Below, in pieces: positions 43,602-53,534 of a DNA stretch of 64,000 bases. This stretch comes from Fibrobacterota bacterium. GTDB taxonomy: Bacteria > Fibrobacterota > Fibrobacteria > UBA11236. The stretch is from NCBI GenBank assembly GCA_019509785.1, contig JAEKLQ010000063.1, positions 1-64,000 on the forward strand, in the 5' to 3' direction. The number at the start of each line of letters is the position of its first letter. Positions within the stretch are counted from its first letter, which is position 1. The position numbers and the translations under genes were made by a program. A model generated the notes under the pieces. That model was not told where the DNA came from and did no database searches. It saw only the letters and a list, made by a program, of their open reading frames with translations.

Positions 43602-46600
43602 TCAGGCCGTGACCGGCATCTGGATCAGGCCCTTCACCTCGGGAATGCCTGCCAAACGGTAGTATTCCTGCAAGGAGCAGACGTCCAGTTCCCCTTCCCG
43701 CAGGGCGGCGATGGCCTCTACGGCCGCCTCGGCGGCCGAAAGCGTGGTCGTATAGGGTATCTGGGCCAGCAGGGCGGCCTTGCGGATTACCCCGTCGTCA
43801 TCCTTGGAGAGTTTGCTCAAGGGCGTGTTGATGATGAGGGAGAACTCCTTGCGCGCGATGAGTTCGGCCACGTTGGGATGGCCCTCGGAAACCTTTTTCA
43901 CCACGGCGGCAGGGATCTTGTTCGCCTCCAGGACGGCGACCGTGCCCGAAGTGGCCATGATTTCGAAACCGAATCCGTGGAGCTTGCGCGCGAGGGAAAC
44001 CACTTTCTCCTTGTCGCGATTGTTCACGGATATGAAGACCTTGCCGGAACGCGGCAGGGAATTGCCGGCTCCCATCTGGGCCTTGGCGAAGGCGACGCCG
44101 AAGCCGCGAGCGATGCCCATAACTTCTCCCGTGGATTTCATTTCCGGGCTGAGCAGGGTATCCACGCCGTGGAACTTGGCGAAGGGGAAAACGCTCTCCT
44201 TGACCGCGACATACGGGGGCATGCGGCTTTCGGTGAATCCGAGATCGACCAGGGTGCGGCCGATCATGACCTTGGTCGCCAGCTTGGTGAGGGGAACGCC
44301 GATGGTTTTGCTCACGAAGGGCACCGTGCGGCTGCCGCGCGGATTCACCTCGAGGATGTAGACCAGTTCGTCCTTGATGGCGTATTGCACGTTCATCAGT
44401 CCGATGACCTTGAGTTCCTTCGCCATCGCGATGGTCTGGCGTTCCAGTTCGCGCAGCAGGCGCGGGGAAAGGTCCTGCGGCGGGAGGATGCAGGCCGAAT
44501 CGCCGGAATGGATGCCGGCTTCTTCGATATGCTGCATGATGCCCGCCACCACCACGGTCTCGCCGTCGGAAATGGCGTCCACGTCCACTTCCATGGCCGA
44601 GTCCAGGAACTTGTCGACCAGCACGGGGCGCTCGGCGGAAGCCTCCACGGCGGTCGCCATGTACTTGCGGAGTTCGTCCTCGGAATACACGATCATCATG
44701 GCGCGGCCGCCCAGCACGAAGGAAGGCCGGATGAGGACCGGATAGGTGAGTCGGGTCGCGATGGCCACGGCTTCATCGGTATTGGTCGCGATGCCGTTGG
44801 CGGGCTGCCGGAAACCCAGCCGCTCCACCATGTCGGAGAAGAGCTTGCGGTCCTCCGCGATGTCGATGGAGGTGGGCGACGTGCCGATGATGGGGGCCTT
44901 GGCGGCCTCCAGGGGCTTAGCCAGCTTGAGCGGCGTCTGCCCGCCGAACTGGAGGATGATGCCGTCGGGCCGTTCCAGCTCGACGATGTTGAGGATGTCC
45001 TCGCGGGTGAGCGGCTCGAAATACAGTTTATCCGACGTATCGTAATCGGTGCTCACGGTCTCCGGGTTGGAGTTGACCATGATGGACTCGTAGCCTTCTT
45101 CTTGCAAGGCGAAGGAGGCCTGGCAGCAGGCATAGTCGAATTCGATTCCCTGCCCGATGCGGTTGGGCCCGCCGCCGACGATCAGCACCTTCTTGCGCGG
45201 GCTGCGGATTGATTCGTTTTCCTCGTCGTAGCTGGAATAATGGTAGGGCGTGAAAGCCTTGAACTCGGCCGCGCAAGTGTCCACCGTCTTGAACACGGGG
45301 ATGATACCATCGGCCTTGCGGCGTTGCCGCACCGCCTCCTCGTTGGACTTCAGCAGGAAACCGAGCTGATAATCGCTATAGCCCCATTGCTTCGCCTTCT
45401 TGAGGACCGCTTTCGGCAAGGCCGCCAGGGTCTTTCCGGTTAGCTCGGCCTTTTCGAATAGGACCAGATCGCGCATCTGGTTCAGGAACCACGGATCGAT
45501 CTTGCTGATATCATGCAGCTTCTCGATGCTCCAGCCGAGCTCGAAACCGCGGCGTACGGAAAATACGCGATTGATGCCCGGCCGCCGGTAATCGAGGTTG
45601 GCTTCGATCTGATCCTCGGGAATCTCTTTTTTGCCGTCGGCCCCCAGGCCCATGCGATCGTTCTCCATGGAGCGTAGGGCCTTTTGCAAGCTTTCCTTGA
45701 AGGTGCGGCCGATGGCCATGGCCTCGCCCACCGACTTCATCTGGGTGCCCAACACGGGTTCGGCCTGCGGGAACTTCTCGAAGGTGAAACGCGGTACCTT
45801 GGTCACCACGTAGTCGATGGTGGGCTCGAAGCAAGCCGGCGTCACGCGGGTGATGTCGTTGAGTAATTCGTCGAGGGTGTAGCCGACCGCAAGCTTGGCG
45901 GCGATCTTGGCGATGGGGAAACCGGTGGCCTTGGAAGCGAGGGCCGAGCTGCGCGACACGCGCGGATTCATCTCGATGATGATCATGCGGCCGTCGGCGG
46001 GGTTCACGGCGAATTGCACGTTGGAACCCCCGGTCTCGACGCCGATCTCGCGGATGCAGGCGATGGACGCGTCCCGCATGCGCTGGTATTCCTTATCCGT
46101 CAGCGTCTGCGCCGGTGCCACGGTGATGGAGTCGCCGGTATGGATGCCCATGGCGTCCAGGTTCTCGATGGAACAGATGATGACGACGTTGTCGGCCTTG
46201 TCGCGCATGACCTCCATCTCGAATTCCTTCCATCCCACGATGGATTCCTCGATCAGGATTTCGGAGATGGGGCTGAGTTGCAGGCCGCTGGCGGCGATGC
46301 GCTCGAACTCTTCTTCGGTGTAGGCGAAGCCGCCGCCGGCGCCGCCCAAGGTGAAGGCGGGACGCACGACGATGGGCAGGCCGATCTTATCCTTGCCTTC
46401 GCGGGCTTCTTCGATGGTGCGGGCCACGTAGGAACGGGCCGACTCGATGCCGATCTTCTCCATCGCGACCTTGAATTGCTGGCGCGATTCGGCCTTCTCG
46501 ATGGCTTCCAGGTTGGCCCCGATCATTTCGACGCCGTATTTCTTCAGGATGCCGCGCTTGGCCAATTCCACCGCGGTGTTGAGGCCGGTCTGCCCGCCCA

Positions 46601-46868
46601 AGGTGGGCAAGAGCGCGTCCGGCCTTTCCTTGGCGATGATCTTCTCGCACATCTCCCAGGTGATGGGCTCGATGTAGGTCGCATCCGCCAGGCCGGGATC
46701 GGTCATGATGGTGGCGGGATTGGAATTAATCAGGACGACCTGGTAGCCTTCCTCCTTCAGGGCCTTGCACGCCTGGGTGCCGGAATAATCGAATTCGCAG
46801 GCCTGCCCGATGACGATGGGGCCGCTGCCGATGAGCATGATTTTCTGGAGGTCGGTTCTTTTGGGCAT
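43602..46868 (-). CDS. carB: Carbamoyl-phosphate synthase large subunit
   Basis: A 1088-residue enzyme that makes carbamoyl phosphate for arginine and pyrimidine synthesis from glutamine-derived ammonia, bicarbonate and two ATP. Both ATP-grasp halves are seen: [20 protein letters not shown] in the first and [20 protein letters not shown] in the second. The oligomerisation region and the C-terminal MGS-like allosteric domain ([20 protein letters not shown]) are complete. Length is normal. The small subunit gene carA is not adjacent. The 134-bp spacer before it contains nested hairpins (46891-46938), a possible leader structure. Confidence 0.97.
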   Translation of the reverse strand: MPKRTDLQKIMLIGSGPIVIGQACEFDYSGTQACKALKEEGYQVVLINSNPATIMTDPGLADATYIEPITWEMCEKIIAKERPDALLPTLGGQTGLNTAVELAKRGILKKYGVEMIGANLEAIEKAESRQQFKVAMEKIGIESARSYVARTIEEAREGKDKIGLPIVVRPAFTLGGAGGGFAYTEEEFERIAASGLQLSPISEILIEESIVGWKEFEMEVMRDKADNVVIICSIENLDAMGIHTGDSITVAPAQTLTDKEYQRMRDASIACIREIGVETGGSNVQFAVNPADGRMIIIEMNPRVSRSSALASKATGFPIAKIAAKLAVGYTLDELLNDITRVTPACFEPTIDYVVTKVPRFTFEKFPQAEPVLGTQMKSVGEAMAIGRTFKESLQKALRSMENDRMGLGADGKKEIPEDQIEANLDYRRPGINRVFSVRRGFELGWSIEKLHDISKIDPWFLNQMRDLVLFEKAELTGKTLAALPKAVLKKAKQWGYSDYQLGFLLKSNEEAVRQRRKADGIIPVFKTVDTCAAEFKAFTPYHYSSYDEENESIRSPRKKVLIVGGGPNRIGQGIEFDYACCQASFALQEEGYESIMVNSNPETVSTDYDTSDKLYFEPLTREDILNIVELERPDGIILQFGGQTPLKLAKPLEAAKAPIIGTSPTSIDIAEDRKLFSDMVERLGFRQPANGIATNTDEAVAIATRLTYPVLIRPSFVLGGRAMMIVYSEDELRKYMATAVEASAERPVLVDKFLDSAMEVDVDAISDGETVVVAGIMQHIEEAGIHSGDSACILPPQDLSPRLLRELERQTIAMAKELKVIGLMNVQYAIKDELVYILEVNPRGSRTVPFVSKTIGVPLTKLATKVMIGRTLVDLGFTESRMPPYVAVKESVFPFAKFHGVDTLLSPEMKSTGEVMGIARGFGVAFAKAQMGAGNSLPRSGKVFISVNNRDKEKVVSLARKLHGFGFEIMATSGTVAVLEANKIPAAVVKKVSEGHPNVAELIARKEFSLIINTPLSKLSKDDDGVIRKAALLAQIPYTTTLSAAEAAVEAIAALREGELDVCSLQEYYRLAGIPEVKGLIQMPVTA

Positions 46869-46890
46869 CGGCGGGGAAAGATAACAAAGG

Positions 46891-46938
46891 GGCCTGGAGT
46901 TTGCTGGGCTGGTAGGGCGCGAAGCGCGATTCCAGGCC
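46891..46938 (-). promoter_or_regulatory. Nested hairpin upstream of carB
   Basis: GGCCTGGA (46891-46898) and TCCAGGCC (46931-46938) enclose GCGC-GAA-GCGC (46917-46927). The structure ends 23 nt before the carB ATG on the minus strand and follows the TfoX-N gene. It may be a carB leader element or a terminator of the upstream gene. Confidence 0.4.
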
Positions 46939-47002
46939 GGATCCGGAGCATGGATGGGCCTCTTGCTCGCCGGCCTACGAGGATGGGGCCGCCAAGGCCC
47001 GG

Positions 47003-47398
47003 TTAGCGGAGCGGGACCTTTTTCGCGCCGGCAGTCTTCTTTCCCGCTTTCTTTCCCGAACTCTTTCCCGTCTTGGGCGGCTTCGACAGCGCATGCGCCA
47101 CCGAGGTCTCCACCCAGGAGCGCAGATCCTTGGCCGCCTTCACCCCTACGGGTCCCACGTAGAGGATGCCCTTCATGGGCCGGCCGGAGAAATCGAAAGG
47201 GCGGGCGCCGGGCTTTTTCAGCAGGGCGTCATGGCGTTCCGGATCCACCTTGGCGATCAAGTCACCGTTCAGTACGCCGCAGGCCATGTTTCCGTTGATC
47301 AGGAAGCAAAGGCCGCCGAACATTTTCTTGGCCTCGAGATCGGTGCGTGGGCCGAGGAGGTCGCGGATGCGCGCTTCCAGTTTCTGGTCGTATGCCAT
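47003..47398 (-). CDS. TfoX N-terminal domain protein
   Basis: A 131-residue protein with the TfoX-N fold: [34 protein letters not shown] and [20 protein letters not shown]. The last 25 residues are Lys-rich ([20 protein letters not shown]), suggesting nucleic-acid contact. Full TfoX/Sxy proteins regulate competence in Gammaproteobacteria, but stand-alone N-terminal-domain proteins are widespread and without known function. The ATG at 47398 is chosen for the GGGAG upstream; a longer frame adds unrelated sequence. It is probably a single gene, with carB 134 bp downstream. Confidence 0.82.
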   Translation of the reverse strand: MAYDQKLEARIRDLLGPRTDLEAKKMFGGLCFLINGNMACGVLNGDLIAKVDPERHDALLKKPGARPFDFSGRPMKGILYVGPVGVKAAKDLRSWVETSVAHALSKPPKTGKSSGKKAGKKTAGAKKVPLR

Positions 47399-47538
47399 TG
47401 AATCTCCCTCTCCTACGGGGCGGCGGCCCCCGGAAAAAGTTAGCAACGGACCAGAGTCCGATAGAAGCTTGCGCAGAAACCATTCTTGATCCATCGCCCA
47501 GTCGCGAACCGCAAACCGAGGGTATGAGTCAACTGGAA

Positions 47539-47575
47539 GACTTCGCGCGTCGGAACTTGAATACCGCGCGAAGTC
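47539..47575. promoter_or_regulatory. 11-bp inverted repeat upstream of the beta-helix gene
   Basis: GACTTCGCGCG (47539-47549) and CGCGCGAAGTC (47565-47575) match perfectly around a 15-nt loop, 54 bp before the start codon at 47629. There is no T-run. It could be an operator or a leader stem. Confidence 0.45.
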
Positions 47576-47628
47576 TCCCCAACGAGGTGCAGACCGGTAT
47601 CATCATTCTATACAGAGGGGCGAAATCA

Positions 47629-49545
47629 ATGAGTCAAAAACACTTCTCCGTCATTTCAGGCGGAATTTCCGGGCGGGCCGCCCTGTTGGCGGCCTGTCTC
47701 GCAGCCGCGGCGCAAGCCACCACCTACAGCATCAATACCACCAACATGGGCTTTGTCAACGACGGCAATTGCGGGCTTAGGGAGGCCATCGATGCCATCA
47801 ATACGCAGACTCGGAGATGGGGTTGTCCCGGCCCAGACGGATCGAGTGATGGCATCTTTTTACAGGCAGGCACCTATACCGCCCCGGTGGGGATGACCCT
47901 GGACCGGTCGGCCAGCATCAATTGCCCCGTAGGGACATGTATCGTCGATGCCGGAAGCATCAATACGAACTTCATCACCCTCTCCAGTTTAGGCCCGACC
48001 GTCTTCGTCAACGACATTACCTTGAGGCAATCCTCAGGAAATACCAACAACATCAACGGTTTGAAGGTGCTGGGCGGAACCGTGAACCTGTACCATACCG
48101 TGGTCACCGGTTTTAAGCTCGCCGGAGTCTCCATCCAAGCCGGGAGCAATCATACTATCTCGCACAGTACGTTCACCGGCAACAAATGGGGCTTCTACCT
48201 TTCCGACGGGACAGGGATCCAGTCGGATCACAACACCATTTCCAATAATTGGCAGGGTATCCGGGCGGGGAATGTTGTCGGATTCAATGACGATGGTAGC
48301 GTCATCTCCGATAACGCCGATGCGGGCGTTGAGATTCCCAATGGCGGCAGTCTGGCCTGGATAAATACAACCATAAGCCGGAACCGGAACCGGGGAATCC
48401 ACATGGGGGAACCCGGTAGCCTATTCACCCTCTTCGGTTGCACCATCGATGGAAATACGACTTCGGGGGACGGGGCAGGCCTATACGTCCCAGGCCCTTC
48501 CAGCGGCTCCAACATCGAGGTCGATCTCAAAAGTTCCACGATTTCGAACAATCGGGCCCAGGGGGATGGCGGAGGAGTGTATTGTACCGCCACGGTCCTT
48601 CTAACCAACTGCACCATCAGTAATGATACGGCCAAACGAGGAGGGGGCGCATTCGCCAGCGGCGTTTCCAGCAATGCCTACCTGAGCATTACAACGAGCA
48701 CGATTGCCTTCAACCGCGCCGTGGATTCGGGAGGAGGCCTGTACTACATAGGAACCCCCCTGGCCCACGATAACTTCATCGGCGTTGCCGGTTGCATCGT
48801 GGCGCGAAATACCGCCGGCCTTAAGTATCCTGACATGTGCGGGGCGGCCTCAGGCGTTCGCTCCCTGTTCGGTGACTGGACGGGCTCCACGGGCCACTCC
48901 GAGGATTTAACCCCTGCCGATCCGCTTCTCGGGCCTTTGATGGACAATGCCGGCCCCATCCACGTCAAGACCCGGGCTCTGCTCAAAGGCAGCCCGGCAG
49001 TCAACAGGAATCAACGCGGCTTCTCTCAACTAATCGATAATAGGGGGATCCCCCGCCCCACCCCTCCCGACCAGGCGATATCGGATTGGGATGTAGGCGC
49101 GTATGAAGTGGCGCCCTTCGAAACCGAGGTCCTGGATTTGGCCGCGGCATCGGGATCGGTTGGCATCTTCAGTGATGCTACTTTCAGTAACGGCGCCGGC
49201 ACGCGGATAGAAAACGGCACCGTGGGCAACTATGCGACCTACATCGTGGCGGTTCCGCACGCCGTATCGACCGGCACACAGTATACCGTCCTATTACGGG
49301 CCAGAGCCCTTCCCAACGGGGCCAAGATTGAACTGGCCAGCGCTCCCGCTTCCCCGACGCCGCAGTTCACCACCATAGGCACGGCCGACTTGTACGCGCC
49401 TGCCCCCGAGTATGATACCTACGCCTTCTTCTTCAAATTTACGTCGGTGGGCACCAAATATTTCCGTCTCAAGATCATCGGCAAGAATGCCAAAAGCACC
49501 GGCTACGCGGCGGACTTCGACAACATCGAGATCACCGAGCAATAG
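47629..49545 (+). CDS. Secreted right-handed beta-helix protein
   Basis: A 638-residue exported protein. The ATG at 47629 has GAGGGG upstream and gives a signal peptide (GRAALLAACLAAAAQATT). The mature start NDGNCGLREAIDAIN is a motif common at the head of parallel beta-helix surface proteins. Pectate-lyase-like coils with NTI/STI rungs follow (SHSTFTGNKWGFYLSDGT, STISNNRAQGDGGG, NCTISNDTAKRGGG). A closing block with DNRGIPRP and SDWDVGAYEV resembles the choice-of-anchor Q type. The last 140 residues look like a jelly-roll carbohydrate-binding domain (YFRLKIIGKNAKS, DFDNIEITE). It may bind or cleave polysaccharide; no lyase active site could be assigned. Confidence 0.82.
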   Translation: MSQKHFSVISGGISGRAALLAACLAAAAQATTYSINTTNMGFVNDGNCGLREAIDAINTQTRRWGCPGPDGSSDGIFLQAGTYTAPVGMTLDRSASINCPVGTCIVDAGSINTNFITLSSLGPTVFVNDITLRQSSGNTNNINGLKVLGGTVNLYHTVVTGFKLAGVSIQAGSNHTISHSTFTGNKWGFYLSDGTGIQSDHNTISNNWQGIRAGNVVGFNDDGSVISDNADAGVEIPNGGSLAWINTTISRNRNRGIHMGEPGSLFTLFGCTIDGNTTSGDGAGLYVPGPSSGSNIEVDLKSSTISNNRAQGDGGGVYCTATVLLTNCTISNDTAKRGGGAFASGVSSNAYLSITTSTIAFNRAVDSGGGLYYIGTPLAHDNFIGVAGCIVARNTAGLKYPDMCGAASGVRSLFGDWTGSTGHSEDLTPADPLLGPLMDNAGPIHVKTRALLKGSPAVNRNQRGFSQLIDNRGIPRPTPPDQAISDWDVGAYEVAPFETEVLDLAAASGSVGIFSDATFSNGAGTRIENGTVGNYATYIVAVPHAVSTGTQYTVLLRARALPNGAKIELASAPASPTPQFTTIGTADLYAPAPEYDTYAFFFKFTSVGTKYFRLKIIGKNAKSTGYAADFDNIEITEQ

Positions 49546-49557
49546 CCTGTTAAGGTG

Positions 49558-49583
49558 AAGGCCGGATGCCTATCCGGCCTTTT
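49558..49583. terminator. Terminator between the beta-helix gene and recG
   Basis: AAGGCCGGAT (49558-49567) and ATCCGGCCTT (49572-49581) form a 10-bp stem with a GCCT loop, followed by T residues on the plus strand and preceded by A/T on the other, so it may serve both converging genes. Confidence 0.85.
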
Positions 49584-49667
49584 CCGAAACCTCCAGCCAG
49601 GGCTGGCATGCCGTGCAGGACGACCCAAGCCTCGGCAATGGCGCAGGAACGGTGATGTGCTCCGGCG

Positions 49668-51722
49668 TCATCGGCGATGTGGCGGGGCAGCCGCCGCCGC
49701 GGCCGGAATTCCGATATCCGTCTCCGTCAGGCCCTCCGCATACTTCCGGATCTCCTGGGTGAGCGCGAAGTCCTCGATCAAATCGGTGAAGCGCAGCCCC
49801 CCGTAACCGCTCTGTTCCGTCCCTTCCAAAGCCCCAGCCCCGCGCGACTTCAGATCCATTTCGGCGATGGCGAACCCGTCCGAAGTCTCCGCGAAGGAAG
49901 CCAAACGCTCGTAGGTTTCGGGAGGGATTTCCTTCGGCGGCAAGGAGAGGAAGCACCAGGCCTGCGCCGTTCCGCGTCCTGTGCGGCCGCGCAGCTGATG
50001 CAACTGCGCCAGGCCGAAGCGATCCGGCCCCTCGATGACCATCAGGTTGGCCTGGGGCACGTCCACGCCCACCTCGATCACGGTGGTCGCGACCAGGGCA
50101 TGCAACTCGCCGCGCCGGAAAGCGGAGAGCGCCGCCTCCTTCTTTTCCGCAGGCATCTTGCCATTCACCATCCCTACCTTCCAGTCCCGCGAGAAGGCTT
50201 CCAGCTCGGCTTTCACCTTGTCCACCGTCGCGAGATCCTCCACGGGGCGCTGGGCGGGAACGAAGATATCCGGATCCTCGGCGGCCTTGCCTTTCGGCGC
50301 CGAGGCGCCGATCTGCGGAACCACCCAGAACAATTGGTTCCCGCCCAGCGCCTCCTTCACCAGGAAGCCCAGCATATCCTTGCGCTTCTCCGGCCCCACC
50401 AGGCGCGTCTTCACGGGCAACCGGCCCGCGGGCTTATCCCGGAGCACGAACGTCTCCAGATCGCCGAACACGGTCTGCGCCAAGGTGCGGGGGATGGGCG
50501 TAGCCGACATGTAGAGGATGTCCGGATGGCCGCCTTTTTTCGCCAGGGCCTCGCGTTGCGCCACCCCGAATCGATGCTGCTCGTCGACGATGGCCAACCC
50601 CAGTTTCGCGAAGACGATGTCGCCGGAATAGAGCGCATGGGTGCCGACCACCATGGGCAAGGTTCCATTTCCCAATTCGGCCACGAGCGCATCCCGCTCG
50701 GCCTTGGGCGTATCGCCCGTGAGCAGGGCGACGCGCAAGCCGGCCTGCGCGAGGAAGGGAGACAAGGTCTGGAAGTGCTGCACGGCCAGGATTTCCGTGG
50801 GGGCCATCAAGGCCGCCTGTCCCCCGTTCCCGATCACGTTGGCGGCCGCCAACATGGCCACCACGGTTTTGCCCGAACCCACGTCCCCCATAAGCAGGCC
50901 GCAGAACTGGCCGGTCGAAGCTTGACACGCGGAGATCCCGGCCACGGCCTCGACTTGCCCGGAGGTCAATTCGAACGGTAAAGCGGCCCGCAACTTTTTC
51001 CGCAGTTCCAGGGCCTCGGGCCAGGCGCGGCCGACCTTGCGGCGCGCGCGCCGGACGGCTTCGAGCTTGCAGGATAAGGGCAGCAGCTCGCGCACCTTGA
51101 GTTGCCGGCGCAGGAGGGGGATGCCTTCGACCTGATCCGGCCGATGGAGGGAGCGCAGCAATTCGACCTCGGGCAAAAGGCTCAGCGCCTTGCGATGGGG
51201 CTCGGAGACGGCATCGGTAAAGCCGAATCCATCCAAGGTCTCCAGCGCGATTTGCTGGAGGAACTTATGGCCGACATGCGCCTCGGACATGTCCACGGTC
51301 AAGGGATAGCGCGGAAGGACCTCGCGCTTCGGCTCCTGGCCCTCCGCCAAGGATTCGAATTCGGGATGCACCATCTGAACGTCGCGGAAAAAGCTAGGCA
51401 CGCCGGCCACGGCCAGCCGTTGCCCTTCGTGGAAGCGCTTGCGCAAGAACTGCACGCCATTGAAAAAGACGAGCTCGATGCTGCCCGTCTGATCCGCGAC
51501 CTCGATCACCATCCGCGATTGGATCATATTGATGGAAGCGACCGTCGCGACGAAGAGGGCGTCCTCCCCCACCTTGAGGCCGGCGATGGGAGTCAGCTTA
51601 GTGCGATCGAGGTAGCGGCGCGGGAGATGGTAAACCAAGTCGCGCAAAGTGGCGATGCCGGCATCCGCGAGGATCCGGACGCGCTTGGGACCGACTCCGG
51701 AAAGGCGCGCGAGATCGGACAT
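49668..51722 (-). CDS. recG: ATP-dependent DNA helicase RecG
   Basis: A 684-residue superfamily 2 helicase that reverses stalled replication forks and acts on Holliday junctions. The wedge domain spans roughly residues 60-170. The helicase core shows Walker A LLMGDVGSGKTVVAML, the DEQH box (IVDEQHRFGVAQREAL), YMSATPIPRTLAQT, VIEVGVDVPQANLM and QLHQLRGRTGRG. The start at 51722 (MSDLARLSGVGPKR) is preferred over TTG at 51746 because the helix-hairpin-helix start is conserved there. The C-terminus ends in an Ala-rich tail. It lies 63 bp downstream of the sigma-54 activator gene on the same strand. Confidence 0.95.
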   Translation of the reverse strand: MSDLARLSGVGPKRVRILADAGIATLRDLVYHLPRRYLDRTKLTPIAGLKVGEDALFVATVASINMIQSRMVIEVADQTGSIELVFFNGVQFLRKRFHEGQRLAVAGVPSFFRDVQMVHPEFESLAEGQEPKREVLPRYPLTVDMSEAHVGHKFLQQIALETLDGFGFTDAVSEPHRKALSLLPEVELLRSLHRPDQVEGIPLLRRQLKVRELLPLSCKLEAVRRARRKVGRAWPEALELRKKLRAALPFELTSGQVEAVAGISACQASTGQFCGLLMGDVGSGKTVVAMLAAANVIGNGGQAALMAPTEILAVQHFQTLSPFLAQAGLRVALLTGDTPKAERDALVAELGNGTLPMVVGTHALYSGDIVFAKLGLAIVDEQHRFGVAQREALAKKGGHPDILYMSATPIPRTLAQTVFGDLETFVLRDKPAGRLPVKTRLVGPEKRKDMLGFLVKEALGGNQLFWVVPQIGASAPKGKAAEDPDIFVPAQRPVEDLATVDKVKAELEAFSRDWKVGMVNGKMPAEKKEAALSAFRRGELHALVATTVIEVGVDVPQANLMVIEGPDRFGLAQLHQLRGRTGRGTAQAWCFLSLPPKEIPPETYERLASFAETSDGFAIAEMDLKSRGAGALEGTEQSGYGGLRFTDLIEDFALTQEIRKYAEGLTETDIGIPAAAAAAPPHRR

Positions 51723-51785
51723 GGCCCCAAAATAGGAAAAGCCCAATCGCGCGCGAGCCGCTTCGCCGGACGAGGTCCGGGGGCG

Positions 51786-53381
51786 TCAATACTTGAATTC
51801 GGTGGCCTTGATCCCGAACCGGCTCAACGCGTACCGCAATTGCCGCAGCGACACGCCCAGCATGCGGGCCGCATGGGTTTGGATTCCGCCCGCATTGTGC
51901 ATGGCCTCGCGGATGTCCTTTTCCCGTAATGGCACCCTCTCGTAGAGTTGCCGCTCCTTGGAACGGCGGCTCAAAGGCGAAAAGGTGACCACCCCGTTCG
52001 CCGGCGGCTGCGGCACGAGGGCCGGCTCCGGGGATTCGACCATGGAGTTGAGGATGGGGATGTCCTTGGCGGTAAGGGCCTCGCTGCCGGCCAGCACCAC
52101 GGTGCGCTCGATGGTGTTTTCCAGCTCGCGTACGTTTCCCGGCCAGGGATAGCCTTCCAGGAATTCCATTACCTCCCGCGAGATGGAAATGCGCTTGTTG
52201 TACTTGGTGGTGAACTTTTTCAGGAAATAGCTCGCCAAGGGCAGGATATCCTCGCGGCGGCTGCGCAGCGGCGGCACGTTGATGGGCACCACCATCAATC
52301 GGTAGTACAGATCTTCGCGGAACAATTTATCGCGCACCAGTTGCTCGAGATTGGCGTTGGTCGCGCAAATGAGACGCACGTCGGCGGTCATGGTCTTGGA
52401 AGAGCCCACGCGCTCGAAGGTTCCGTCCTGGATCACCCGGAGCAATTTCGCCTGGGTTTCCGTGGGAATCTCCCCGATTTCATCGAGGAAGATGCTACCC
52501 GAGTCGGCGGCTTCGAATCGGCCGATGCGTTGATTAAGGGCGCCCGTGAACGCGCCTTTCTCATGGCCGAACAGCTCGCTTTCGATAAGGTTGGCGGGCA
52601 GGGCGGCGCAGTTTACGATGACGAAAGGATTCTTCTGGCGCGGGCTGACGTAATGGATGGAACGCGCCAGCAAGGTTTTACCGGTCCCGCTCTCCCCCCG
52701 CAGCAGGACGGACGCATCCGTTCCCGATACGCGCTTCACCATCGCCAGGGTTTTGGCCATGGCCGAGGAGTTGCTGATCAGGTTGTCGGGATTGAAGCGT
52801 TCCTCCAGCTCGGCATGCAGCTCCTTGTTCTCTTGCACCAGCTTCGAGTTTTCTTCCCGGATCATTTCGGCGATGCGCAGGGTTTGCGAGAGCAACGAAG
52901 CCACGATCTTCATGACCTTGATGTCCTCGTCCACCATGGTGGTGCTGCGAGTGGTGCGATGCGCGGTGATGACCCCGATAGGACGGGAATCAAGGATGAC
53001 GGGCACGGCGACGAAACCGATACGGTACAACTTGAAATCGTCGATGTTTTCCTTGGGGGTGGGAATGCCATCGAATTCCTCGCCGTCGGGCACGGCCATG
53101 GGCAGGCAATTGCTGAAGACCTTGCCTACGAAGTCCTCGCCTATCTTATAGACCGAACTGCGGATTTCCTCCGGACTGAACCCACTGCTCGCCTTGATGA
53201 CAAGGAACTTGCGATCGGTGGTGGGCATGAGCAGGGTACCCCGCTCCAACTCCAAGGTTTCCGAGAGGGTCCGCAAGCATTGGTGGGCCACCTCCCGGTA
53301 ATCCAGGGAGGAGCTGAACAACTTGCTGATTTCCGTTAAGGCCGACATGGTGCGGGCCTGATGGACCATGAAATCTTTCAT
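51786..53381 (-). CDS. Sigma-54-dependent transcriptional activator with GAF domain
   Basis: A 531-residue enhancer-binding protein. The order is an N-terminal GAF sensor (about 10-165), a coiled linker (about 170-200), an AAA+ domain with Walker A GESGTGKT (about 227-234), the sigma-54 contact loop GAFTGA (about 275-280) and [12 protein letters not shown], then a Fis-type helix-turn-helix at the end ([20 protein letters not shown]). It uses ATP to open promoters held by sigma-54 RNA polymerase in response to a small-molecule signal bound by GAF; the ligand is unknown. There is no receiver domain, so it is not a two-component regulator. ATG 53381 is preferred to TTG 53411 because of AGGA upstream. 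A palindrome begins 14 bp before the start. Confidence 0.92.
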   Translation of the reverse strand: MKDFMVHQARTMSALTEISKLFSSSLDYREVAHQCLRTLSETLELERGTLLMPTTDRKFLVIKASSGFSPEEIRSSVYKIGEDFVGKVFSNCLPMAVPDGEEFDGIPTPKENIDDFKLYRIGFVAVPVILDSRPIGVITAHRTTRSTTMVDEDIKVMKIVASLLSQTLRIAEMIREENSKLVQENKELHAELEERFNPDNLISNSSAMAKTLAMVKRVSGTDASVLLRGESGTGKTLLARSIHYVSPRQKNPFVIVNCAALPANLIESELFGHEKGAFTGALNQRIGRFEAADSGSIFLDEIGEIPTETQAKLLRVIQDGTFERVGSSKTMTADVRLICATNANLEQLVRDKLFREDLYYRLMVVPINVPPLRSRREDILPLASYFLKKFTTKYNKRISISREVMEFLEGYPWPGNVRELENTIERTVVLAGSEALTAKDIPILNSMVESPEPALVPQPPANGVVTFSPLSRRSKERQLYERVPLREKDIREAMHNAGGIQTHAARMLGVSLRQLRYALSRFGIKATEFKY

Positions 53382-53394
53382 TACCTCTTTCCTA

Positions 53395-53411
53395 TTGTCA
53401 ATTATTGACAA
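53395..53411. promoter_or_regulatory. Palindromic operator candidate
   Basis: TTGTCAA-TTA-TTGACAA is a perfect 7-bp inverted repeat around 3 nt. Further TTGTC/GACAA half-sites occur at about 53417-53421 and 53434-53438 in the same AT-rich divergent spacer. It is a plausible binding site for the adjacent Fis-type regulator (autoregulation). Confidence 0.55.
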
Positions 53412-53534
53412 ATGATTTAGACAATTCCCTCTTTTGTCATTTTTTATTTTTAATTCGAGTCTATTCTGGCTTCTTCTTTACAGAACCTTGTCCTGGAAGC
53501 CTTAGAAAAGGCTAATACTGAGGCGTTACCCGCC

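Noticed and set aside
43581-45212. 543-codon open frame antisense to carB
   Set aside because: carB is unmistakable on the minus strand; this frame has no start signal or domain.
49677-50981. 434-codon open frame antisense to recG
   Set aside because: RecG helicase motifs lie on the minus strand across the whole interval; the plus frame is a composition artefact.
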